Part shown: in pieces, positions 1 through 11,266 of the stretch | Layout: every line of letters begins with the position of its first letter | How positions within the stretch are numbered: position 1 is the stretch's first letter | Origin: Glossina fuscipes | Lineage: Eukaryota; Arthropoda; Insecta; Diptera; Glossinidae | Assembly (NCBI RefSeq): GCF_014805625.2 | Contig: NW_023998415.1 | Span: 13,779,799-13,843,798 of the forward strand | DNA length: 64,000 bases | Reading direction: 5' to 3' | Position numbers and translations under genes: made by a program | Notes under the pieces: model-generated | Told to the model about the DNA's origin: nothing | The model's input: the letters and a program-made list of their open reading frames with translations, nothing else | Database searches by the model: none

Positions 1-1927
1 TATCTTATATTTGCCTTAGATAGACCAATTTTTACATGATTCGTCCAATTAAGCTTAGAGCTTGATCATCAAGACTTATGAAGAACTTGAATAGATTTAT
101 ATTCCTTTATTATAAACCTTTTCGGCCTGAATAATATAAACCGAAATTTCCTCTTAATTCAATTCAGTTACCCGGTCATAAAAAACTGAACCGATTTCTA
201 AAGATACATGAGAGCAACTCAAAAGTCATTTCTGCCTTTCGTTAAACCTATTAATATCAGTCTTGTTTCTACCAGCATTTTGCTAATGCTAATTGTTGCA
301 AATCGCGTTCTATTAATTAAAATTTCCACATTCCACTGGAATGACTGCAAAAGAGGTCTTCTCGTTTCACTGAATGCATAGAAATTAGGTAAACTGAGTT
401 AAACTATTCTGCTTACTGTTCATGGAAGTTACGTTAAAATTTGGATTAGTGAGTACATGTCGGTATCAATCGACAGAGCCCTGTGAAAAAAGTTACAATT
501 AGATTACAATCAATTCACTAGAACGACTTGCGCTGAGGGATTATTAAAAAAAAACTTTGAATAAGAAAAAGTACTGTCGTATGCGAGTACGTGAAAGTTA
601 TTCCAAAGAAAGCTGACATTGCAATGTGAAAACCAGAATAAAACCCAATAGAATACTTAGATTCGTTTTGTGTAAAATTTTGGTCATCACAATATCAGGC
701 GATGATATTAGAATAGCATCTTATTTTCTTAATTGTGAACGTGTCATTTAATCAAACCCGCAGGCGTAGTTCTTACACTAACCAATGTTTATACAGGAGA
801 TATGTACGATTACGTAAATCAAGTTTTCAAGCTTTCTATTGTGTGGATAAAAGCATATTTTGCATATGATAGTTACCTGCATAAGAACATGGAGATTATA
901 GTATGGGGACAAGCGTTTTGAAAATTCATTTTTATTTTCTTCATACACATCTCATACACATAGGCGTTAGAAAAACTGGACGCTTTTGAGTATAATGTCT
1001 TCGTTAAAGTCCTCGAACTTCTGTGGTTTACTAATGTAAGAATTCTTGTTAAAACGATTGATGTCAATCTAAGACCATTCTTACTGATTCCAGCATCCCA
1101 TACTTATTCCTAAAGGATATATTACTCGTCTCTTCGCCATTTATAAGTGTAAGAAACTGAGAAACTGAGAGTGCAATATATATGTGATTAAAGAAGGCCC
1201 TAAAACTGCCGGGCAATGAGAAGTCTTTCTGTAAAGTGAGTTTGGTTGTGAATGCTTTTTCTGCGCCCGCATTTTGGTAAAGCTTGCGCCCTTTGTTAAG
1301 ATTGCAAATGCTACCAACGGTGATAAGCAATTTACATGATAATCAATCGACAAGCAAATGCGTAAATAATATGCAAACGAGATAACGGGCTAATGAGAGC
1401 GAGCGACGACTCTATTCAATATATACTAAGGTCACATCATCTAGGAATTGATCGAATTAAGGGTTTCCCCATATGAGTTTAAAGAGATGTTCGCTTTACT
1501 ATTTATTATTAATGATGAAATGTCAAGCTGCTCGGTGGCAATAAAATTTTTTTGAAACCGTTTTAACATTTCGATCGTGTGTAAAGGCGACTTTCTCTTA
1601 AATAGCACAATAACGCTTTTGTTATGTAAACAAAACATTATTTATATCAAATTCAAAGTTCTTCTCCGGTTCCCCAACGAACGAATTAAAGCTTTGCTCT
1701 AAACAAATAGCAAATAATTTCTTTAATAGTTGCCGTAAAGCTAAACTTGACTAAATATTTGCTAATTTTTTGTTTTGATGTCTGTAATACCTCCATGCAA
1801 ATAATGTATGTAATCTTCTGTAATCTTTATCGCACCCAACTAATAAATTATATTTTGAACGTATATAGGCACATATTCATATAAACGCATTTACAATATA
1901 ATGGAAAAGTCCGCTCACTTGAGTTAG

Positions 1928-1958
<31 letters not shown>

Positions 1959-2340
1959 CATTTAGAGAGGACAGACAGTTTTATTTGTATGTACTTATAT
2001 TTGGGCTCAAAATCAAATGCATTTGTTTCTTTCTAAGCATCCTTAACAACTACATGCAAGCGTACTCGTACATATTTTGCGGATGTCCTTTGACAAAAAC
2101 AATAACCACTTGAAGGGGGAACCTTTGTGAATTGTGTGAATTGCCTTTATTGTCTATGCTGACATGGTGTGGTATAAAAGAGAGACACAGAGATTCGGTT
2201 AATTTCAATTTATTATTAAATACATTGGGCTTGTGAGTGAGTGCGTTTGTTTTGTGGCAAATATCGCATTTACCTGCTAAAAGTCATGCTGACTTTCGAA
2301 TATTTCGATTTTTACACATTTTTGTATTTTTATGATTTTG

Positions 2341-2371
<31 letters not shown>

Positions 2372-4265
2372 CATAGCTGTGAAAATCGTCCGTTTTTGCT
2401 ATTGATTCTTTGCAGGCGCATGCGCATACGCAACCGGCCTTAAATACAAAAGAATGGTTATTTAAATGCTTTTTATCAACAATTGTGTTTTTATGTGAAC
2501 TACCACAAATACTTACTACATACGGTATATTTGTATGTACGTGCGCACATATATATTACTCTTAGTTGTAGAATAGATAGGTAGACAGACGGACTGACTG
2601 CCAGACGATTGTTAAAAATCATAAAATATTTGTTAGAGCAAATTTCTATTATTCCTTTTGCCTACACAGAAAATAAAATACGTTTGTATTTCATATTTCA
2701 AGACTGCCCAACTAATTCTGGATGATACTTAAATGTTAATACTACTACTACACTCTTCAATGTGATCTTAATCGAAGCCCAGATTTGATTTAAAAATCCT
2801 AGAATAATCACTTAAGATGACCCCTAGAGTCATCTTCCTAAGATGAAGAATTTAAATCCATGGTTTAACGTTCTTTTATTAAGCCGTCATGGTCAAGCGT
2901 TTAACGAAGCGTCGCCTTTTATCCGTCTTTTTCGTTGACAAATTTTCATCTCTTCTTTAATCGATTTGTCGGTCCGTAACTTTCCATTTCTTGTGTAGAC
3001 TAAACATTCGCGAACACCGATAAGCTGGTGTTTAAGTCAAAGTCAAAGTCTCTTCCTTTTTGCATGTCCTCTTTTAAACTTAATTAGTTGAACAATCTCT
3101 TTGATGTCTTGTAAAATGTTGAAATAAGATTTCTGCATAAAATATGAACTTGTTTTATTATTTATTTAACATTCAACATAACATATATCTATCTATCGAT
3201 TGAGATTCGATGATTTTCTTGTTTGAGTCGTTCGTAGCTGTTTACAAGTATTCGCTTAATAATTCCATTCCATTATTTTTAAAAATTCAATCAGATAAAA
3301 TTAATTGCATTCTGTCTTAAAAGGTGTCTTCGATAATATATTGATCTCTTGATTTTGCATTTTAAACATTGACACAAATCCCACTCCCAAAATCGGGAGA
3401 AAGGTTAAGAGAGACAAGTCTATCTTGATATTGTAGTCATACCTAATGTGCGCCTTTTCGTCTGTCACCTAAAGTGATTGTTTCTTTTTCGCGATACTTC
3501 CATTTTTGGGGAAGAAATCGAACGTTTTTCGAAAATTCACAATAAAAGGGATACCGTATTGAATGATAAATGATCAACGTTTTTGTAGTCACTCTTTACA
3601 TTGCATAGCGTATGAATTTAACTCGATCGCCAGTGGCTTTAGTATTTTCGAATTGAATTAAATTTGCCCTTTGGGAAAATCTGTTCTCACTGTTCGTATA
3701 TTTCAATAATTTGCTAAACTTATCATGGGTCCGGTCCGTGGTTGAAAGTCAATCTGATCACGAAAGCTGAAGACGCAATAAAAATACTGAAATGAATTTA
3801 AAAAAGAAACTCTTTTGATCGTTTCTCTGCGGTCTTGTCATTGTCATTACTTTTGATTATAACGTTTTTCTAAGTGTATTGCTTTGTTTCAAAGTCAAAT
3901 TAGAAAATGTTAAGATTTAAAGACTTAAGAGGGGTTTGCAAATCAATTATTAAATTCTCTTGTTTTTCAATTTAGGTCTCAATGTACGAATGACAACATT
4001 TTATTGAATACGCAAACAAAATCTACGTACCTTGAGGTTTTCTTTACACTCTGTAGATATTTAGTATATGTAAAAACATAAGAACGTTTAACTAGGGAAT
4101 TTTCTCTATTCATACAAAAGACATCTGGAACATTAGCCAGAATTTAAAGGAAAAAAAGGTGTTTTTTTTTTGTTTTTTGTTTTTTCTGTCTGCTTATTTC
4201 ATTAAAGAACTTATTGCCCTTTAAGCTAAGTTTTTTTTTACCGAAATCTTTGTCAAATGAATCAC

Positions 4266-4307
<42 letters not shown>

Positions 4308-6044
4308 AGTACTTGCCAAATCAAGAAAAGAAGACAATCATATTTTCCACTGTGCAAAAACAAATTATTGCATTAACTTTTAGAATAATAATCGCCCCAG
4401 GCTGCATATTACATATGAAAGTCCATAGGTTTTTACTGTTAATTGTCGTTGTATCATTTGGAGTATACGGAATTGCGATTATTCGTTTCTTTGATAACGT
4501 AACTTTAGCAAGCATTTCGATCGACGTCTGATATATGTTGCAAATTATTGATGAGAACATATTGAAATATTTAAAAATTGTTATTATCAGTATGCTTGTC
4601 GCAATTGATTTTTACAATTTGTTCGCGTAAATTAATTTAAAAAAAAAACATAATAATAATCACTTATATATATTATATAATAAATTTATGTATATAAATA
4701 TATAATAAAAAGAATTTATATAAATGCATCAAATTTTAGCATTTAGTCCACATTCTGTTATCCTGGTACTACACCGACAACCATGCCGATCTGATCTGCA
4801 TCACGCAAATATATGAACGATTGTAAATGAAAATGGTGTAAGTTCTCTTTCCCGCATTAAATGAGTCAATGATGATTTAAATGCGAGAAAGGTATTTTCT
4901 CCTTTGTAAGATAATTTATAAGCATATTAACTATATGCTAAGTTACCGCGAATATATTATATTGAAAAGTGAAATAAACCTCGCCATCCTTAACTATCTT
5001 ATTAAGCTAAGCTACATACTTTTTTTTTTTTACAGAAGCTTTCCGCAATCTTTCTGATAACAAGAAAACGGGAGACTTTATCAGCTATAGTTTCGAATGA
5101 GATAACTAACACCCTGTGGCTCGAAATGTATTACAAATCAAACCCATATTGCATAATAATAGTAAGGAGATGTATATATATATATATATATATCTAAGCC
5201 CCGCTTTGATGTGCTCAAGTATTGAATAATTACATGGCAATAACGTGAATACTATTAAACGTCAGTTTCTGGCTTTCCAGAGATTTTGGTGAAAGTGGAA
5301 GCAACACTAAGCAAAAAAAAAAAGAAAAAAACGTTTGCTTTCTGCTTAAAAGCTATTAATTATTACATGTTAAAGAAACGACTTTCTAAGAAAGTAATAG
5401 GTAGGGTTTTATACGACATGAAACGAGAGCACTTCGTCAAAACTGAATCTCTCGAAGACAGAACAAAAAATATACTGCCTGAAGTTCAAAATGGATGAAG
5501 TTCGGTACAAAATTTTCTATAACGCTACCGTTGAAGAAAAAGATGTTATTTAAAATTATTTGTCTTTGGTTTGGAATAAAAGACAACTCCGTGCCGATCG
5601 AAAGAGTAAAAGTAATGATATGATGAATTGAGTTCCTTACATGCATTTATGCATTTCTTGCAAAAAAAGTTTAATAAAAAAACAATTCGCGTAGAATATT
5701 TTATTGGGAAAGCGAAAGAATATATAAATCGGAATCGTATCGCGTGTGTGCTAGTTTTCGGATTTTATATTCGATTCGAACTAAAACGATGTAAACTGAA
5801 AGTTTACAAATGAAGTCAAAATGTAAGGAGTTGGAGGGGTACGTTCTACCAGATGAAGGTTTGAAACTGTAATTGTGTTTTAGCAGTTGGACGTGCGAAC
5901 AATAAATCTTAGCTGAATCCCCTCCACTCTCTTTTCAAGTCGCGAAAGTGTAGATTTTCTAATGTCATTTGGCTCCCTGGTGGTGGTGCATATGAAATCT
6001 GTTTAAAAGTATTTTAAAATATAAATAACTTTATTTACTTATTA
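1..6044. other. Non-coding AT-rich region, no gene seen
   Basis: I see no reading frame here with convincing coding character; the longest frames are short, low-complexity or mirrored on both strands. The stretch contains a TA microsatellite near 1931-1960, a 28-base poly(T) at 2344-2371, AT runs near 4268-4308 and 5170-5193, and a tetranucleotide-like GATA/GACA patch near 2573-2600. No RNA gene or transposon ends were recognised. Confidence 0.5.
2344..2371. repeat. Poly(T) tract, 28 bases
   Basis: An uninterrupted run of T. It could be the reverse-strand tail of an old retroposed sequence, but no retroposon body is recognisable beside it. Confidence 0.9.
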
Positions 6045-6249
6045 TATTTATATTTTATTATTATTATTATTATTATTAACTTCGCCAGAGACATAGAATC
6101 TAAGGCTAAACTCTTAAAGCACTAGCATCTAAGGCTATAGGCTTTTATTAAAAACTCTACCGCACTTGAGACTCGAACCCACCGACCATTGAGTTGTTAG
6201 TCGCGATTACCCACCTTCGGCCACTCATTCGAATTATTTATATTTTATT
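6045..6249 (-). mobile_element. tRNA-derived SINE, copy 1, with 15-base target-site duplication
   Basis: Read on the minus strand, the head (about 6230 down to 6165) has an A-box-like GTGGCCGAAGG and a perfect RNA polymerase III B box, GGTTCGAGTCT, spaced as in a tRNA gene. A unique body of about 80 bases follows, then an (ATT)n tail at the left end (about 6054-6078). The 15-base sequence TATTTATATTTTATT occurs at both 6045-6059 and 6235-6249 as a target-site duplication. Copy 2 at 21677-21884 is roughly 85% alike by eye over the full length. Head, body, simple tail and duplication together define a SINE mobilised by a LINE reverse transcriptase. I do not know a family name. The tRNA-like part has no intact cloverleaf, so it is not a functional tRNA gene. 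Confidence 0.82.
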
Positions 6250-9200
6250 TTTATTTATTAGATTATATTATATGTGGAAAATTCAGATTGATGAGAAGAA
6301 GATATAGTTCAGTTACACAATAGCATAACTCTTAAGATTGAATCTGTAACGCTATTCTAAGCAAATAAAAAGAAGAACTTTGGGGAAAGAAAATTAGTTA
6401 TATAAATAAAAGCAAAGGAAAAAAGAGGCAAAGAAAAGAAAAAACTCGCATATATTAGGCATATATAGATTGGAGTTGTGAATGCGGCACTGAACCTGAA
6501 CTGAAGCAAACATGGGAGAGCTTGACAAAAGATCGTAGCAAGCATCTTATATTTATTAACGAATCCGACGAATCTTGAAAATAAAAGTTTTGTTCTCGTA
6601 CATGTCGTGTCTTTAAAAATCTTAAATAATTTAAATCGTTTGTAATCAAATTGACATTGACTAAGTTTTGTGAAAACAAAATACCCTGAGAGGCTTTTAT
6701 GAACGCTGAACCTCACGTCAAGTAATAAAGCGGACGAGCGAATAACTGTCGATCAATACGTTTCTCTAAAGATAAATTTCGGATCTTTGCATGGTTACAA
6801 TGAAACTAACGAGTTACACTGCAGATTACTTAATGTGAAAATTCAGAACTGTGTCTGAACATATTGGGCTGTCCCCATCTGGAGACATATGTACTCCAGT
6901 GTCCAGGTGCCACCAAAGGTATATATATATACACATTTTATTATGTATGGATCACTGATCTCTCTTGGCCAGCGTATTCGAAATGTAAATGAGAGCTTAT
7001 TGCCGAATAGACAAAGGAACGAATCAAGATTCTTCAATTCATATGAGTTAACAAAATAATCAACGAACCTGAGAGCCTTGAGAAGGAGAGCTTGTTGAGA
7101 GCCTTGGCTTCTTCCATTTAAAGCACTAGTTTCGTGTTCAAGCTTATCTTCTTCACTGAACTAAAGAACTAAAGAAGGGGGGGCTGAAGTGGAAAAATCA
7201 TTAAGCTGTGCGGTGAAATCTGTTGAAGGACTTAATAAAATCGATTCGTATCTTAAATGCTGGAGAATGCTCTTCACACATGACGAAAAAGTTTGTCATG
7301 AAGAAATGGATGAAAGCACTTATTAAGGAACAATTCGTTTAACTAATTTTTGTAAAACACTTAATTTGCCTATGCATCCATAGCACTCAACGGGATGTCT
7401 ATTTCCACTATCCACTGTCCTATCAAAGCACCTGAGGGAATGAAACTAGGGCTAGGCGAGCAAAAGTATTTCAATGATTTTAAGCTGGCACGATATCACG
7501 ATCTGGACTTAGCCAGTTAGGAATCCAAATCAAGTGGAGATAGATAGAATTTATAGCTTCGGTACTATCGTGCAGCAAAATTCTACAATTATTATTGGGG
7601 CAAAGAAATTCGAATTCGAACGACCATCAGCGGACTTAGAACTTTCCTCTTGATATTACAATTTTTTTAAAAAATATTTTGGTTTTATTGGAAGTGAAGA
7701 GGGAGTGAACTTTGTCAGTTAAAATAAATCAATGTCTAATAGTAGATTAGTTGCGGAAATATTTTTCATATATATTTTGAATAGTTTAGGCTTCTTATTT
7801 ATATAGAATTTAAGTGCTTACCTAAAATACTGAGTAGACGTGCTTTGAAGAAGGAGCGTGCATGATCGATATGAATGTGAAAATGGATAAGACCAATCAT
7901 TTATCGAAGGTATATAGTAGGTTATCTACATACTTAAGAAATAAACTTAACTTAGTGTTCGACAATCGACATCTAATATGTAAAACATGGGTTTTATTAA
8001 AAATCCGCTACGAAATCAGAAACGAGTGAAATTTAAGGCATTATTGCTGTTTGATAAGAACTTGTTTACAACGCAACGACAGGCCATGGGCTAGATGATG
8101 TAAAAACTTTAAATCATTTACGACTTAAAGATTTTAATTATTCTTTTTTATTATTTCTTATAGATTTTATATAATTGGGTAAAAGAAATTTGATTTTCAT
8201 CTAACGCTAGCTCAAAAAAAAAAAAAGGCAATGCAATTGCTAACAGTAGCTGGGGGAGTGAAATATAGAGAGAAAATATGGAAAGTTACAAACTAACTGC
8301 TGCCGATTTGAAATCTATGGCTTGCGATTGTAAAACCCATGTACATATGTCGTTTAAAAGTTATGCTTATTAAAAAAAAGTCCCGAATGTGTTCCAAGAA
8401 TCATTTGATAACTACAATTTTCGATAACAAACCTAACTCCAAGAGACCATTCATTCGCGATCATAATTTCGCGATCAAGTCAAAATAACTTTCGGAATAA
8501 GTATAAGCTTGTCTGTTCCCCTGCCAGTCTTGTTTTCTTGTGTTCAACGTATACGGCGCGATTTTTGCGATATTTTGATGGAAGTCGGTGCATCGCCATA
8601 TTTTTATCCAAGGACAAGTGCTATTGAAAATGATTTGAACAACTATTTGGACAACTTTTTCAAAAAGCCTTATTTTGAGAAGTCATTACATGAATAACTG
8701 TATTAAACGAGGTGATGTTGGATTTTTACTTGCTTTTCATTAACTTACCCATAAGAAAATCATAAATACATTAATAAATCAGAAAGAAAGGAAATTATAT
8801 TTAACCGGGTCCATGTTTTTATTTATGGTTATAATAATGCGAATGCGATAAATTTTATCTTTGATTATATTGTTAAGAAAAAAATTAATCTACCATGTCG
8901 TCACGTCCACCGTGTTGAAGTTACAACTATTCAATTCAATATTTCTAAACATTATGCCTTGTTTACCTTATGCTTAATACGCATAGGACCTCAAAAAGAT
9001 CAAAAAAAAAAAAAAGGAAAAAAATTTAATCACTTACAACTTTGTGTGGGCATGGCTGATTTTTTCCATTTTCACTCATAAATATTGTAATAGAGTTTTC
9101 CGTTAAGCGAATGTAAGAAATTGCACCCTCCTATATATCATAATGAGTAAAAAGGCCCAAATTTTTGCTTAGAGGAACAGAGTTGCTTTCAATTTACGCT

Positions 9201-10114
9201 TTACTGTGGACGTGATCTCCGACTAATTTGGCCTATTTTCAATAACAAACTCACGTATAGAAACGCCCGAAGTTTCTACCAAATTTTAAGTTTATTCGAG
9301 CAGCAGAGTGTCAACAACACCTAACGTCCCGAGACGCAAGCGGACAGACACGATTTAATCGATTCAGAATTTTACGCTAATTAGGAACAGATATACTTTA
9401 TAGGGAGAGAGAGAGACTCTATATAGGATAATGTATAGACTGTGTATTCTTAATCAGCGTTGAATTTTGAATCGATTTAAGCATGTCTGTCTGTCCGTCT
9501 GAGTAAGGTCTGTTGTAAGCATTCTCCTGACCGCAAAAATTAAGTTATCGACTTCTAATTTGGCAGAAAAATGAGAGGTTTTCGTACGTAGGTTGGTATT
9601 GAAAGCGGACCAAATCTGACGAACAACACGCCTAAAAGACTACATAGACTAAGAACATCTCTGTTTTTTAAAAGGAATAAAAAATTGATTTTTGCTTATT
9701 ACTCATAAACTATTGCATATAAATTTGCACAAATGTAGAAGAAACTGATCACGTCTACCAAATTTTACAGTTAACCAATATTTAATTTTTTTTTTTTTTT
9801 TTCATTAATTTGACAACTCGCAGAAGCATGCTTCAAGAAGCCTTTAACCTGTTCATTTGTCCATCTATACGTCGGCGCAACTGTGCAGTATCTGTATTAA
9901 ACAATCTCCCGTTCGCCAAAAAGGAAGATATCGCCAATAAATTTGCAAAATAATTTGAAAATGGTCCAACTATTCTAAAGAAGACGTCTGTGTTACAAAA
10001 ATGTGAACATCGTTGCTTTCCCTGTTTTTTGCCAATTTTTTTTTTTTGGAATACTGTTAATAGGTATAAAAAATTCGATCGCGACCAAACATAATTTTCT
10101 TACTTGTTTGTATT
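6250..10114. other. Non-coding region with faint repeat traces, no gene seen
   Basis: No supported gene. A segment near 9270-9520 has the look of a degraded dispersed repeat: a CCAAATTTTAAG stretch followed by GGACAGACA, then TTTTGAATCGATTTAAGCATG running into TCTGTCTGTCCGTCTG. A related segment occurs at 62985-63025. Short poly(A) and poly(T) runs lie at 8214-8226, 9002-9015 and 9784-9802. Confidence 0.45.
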
Positions 10115-10116
10115 TA

Positions 10117-11266
10117 TTAGGTGTTTGCAAAAATGTTGGCCAATTTTTACTCGAAAAAGTTATTTATTGAGAAAGATTGGTACAATGTAAATTAATTAAA
10201 ATATTTTCAACAACATTTGACCATATTTCTGGCAATATGACGTTGTTGCGTCAAACAAACTTGTATTGGTTTGCCAGCGATCTAATCATCGACATATTTT
10301 CGCACTTCTTTAATTTCGCGGAATCGCATGCAAACCAAATCATGCTGCATCGATCTGAACAAATAGTATTCAGAAGGTGTCATCTCTGTTGAGTACGCTG
10401 GGTGTCGCAGAACTTCCTTTTCGAACAACAATAGCGTATCCTTGATAACGTTTAGAACAAGAGGCCAATATGCCATTTGCAGTAGCCATCATGTAGTAGC
10501 CGTTTTAGTCGGTACTACGTGGTCTTTTCCGCAAAACAACATCGTTCAGTTGACTTCCGCACCCATCGACAATAACAGTTTCGCCCGGTTTTAGAAGATT
10601 GTAATCGTTGACGCCACCCTACGCACAGCAAAACCTTATGGCAAGGAAGACTATGTTTCTGTATCGATCGGGATGACTCCATTGGACTGCTTCACTACTT
10701 TTGGGTATTGAAATTGTCGTAATAGATCCACGAAAGAAAACCCTTCTTATTGGGCATGGCAAGCAACATTCGCTCCTTTTCGATTTTTCCCATCGCAGAA
10801 ACAGTTGACTGCATCTACTGCTAAGCTGACCGAATATTCTTGATTGAGAGTTTCAGCTTGGTTTTCGTCCAATACGCTTTAGAATTCATTATCTTCGAAT
10901 GTTTTCGGCTTTCCAGACCATGCCTTGTTATTGACATTAAAATCAGCACTTTTAAACCGTTAAAATTAAGACCGACTATTGGTATATACAATGGGGCAGC
11001 ATCACATCATAAGCTTCTAAAAGCGTTTGTTAGGCTCGGACAGCAGATTTCTTCAACTTCAAATAAAAAAAGTAATGAAAGTCGAGAATGCAATTTTTAA
11101 GTGCTCCATGATTAGCGCTAGCATACGCCGGATAAATCAATAATATGAAATAGAATAACAGTTATATTATGTAGAGAAAGGTCAATCAATATACACTGAT
11201 ATTTCTCATTTCTAATATCATTTTCACGTAGAGAAGTCGCTGGCCAAAGTTTTGGCAAGCACCTAA
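10117..11266 (-). mobile_element. mariner transposon, full length between its ends, transposase decayed
   Basis: The 1150-base element has terminal inverted repeats that begin TTAGGTG at the left (10117) and match the right end read in reverse (22 of 26 positions). Both sides are flanked by TA, the target duplicated by the Tc1/mariner superfamily. The minus-strand interior codes for fragments of a mariner transposase in the right order: an N-terminal piece with GKPKTFED near 10905, a central piece with LLKPGETV near 10590, and a C-terminal piece with HPAYSTEMTPSEYYLF near 10400. The last matches the family consensus HPxYSPDLAPSDYHLF, whose final Asp of the catalytic triad is Glu here. Stops and frame changes break the protein, so the copy cannot be active. 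The protein pattern fits the mellifera/cecropia group rather than irritans. Confidence 0.88.
10150..11100 (-). pseudogene. Mariner transposase pseudogene
   Basis: Minus-strand remnants of a DDE/D transposase inside the mariner. The longest open piece, about 10282-10476, covers the C-terminal third, including a DTLLLFEKEVLRHPAYS stretch typical just before the last catalytic acid. Upstream pieces need at least two frame changes and cross several stops. The Asp of the SPDLAPSDYH motif is replaced by Glu, itself expected to be inactivating. A dead copy is certain; the subfamily is inferred from protein pattern only. Confidence 0.85.

Noticed and set aside
4415..4531. A 38-residue plus-strand frame with a signal-peptide-like start (MKVHRFLLLIVVVSFGVYG)
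   Set aside because: Too short, in AT-rich DNA where hydrophobic frames arise easily, and no splice context or family match.
6165..6230. A functional tRNA gene suggested by A and B boxes
   Set aside because: No acceptor stem or anticodon arm can be formed, and the unit is repeated with a SINE body and target-site duplications.
7140..7640. Fragments resembling transposase (FTHDEK near 7281)
   Set aside because: Only one short motif, no ends and no ordered blocks, so chance is likely.
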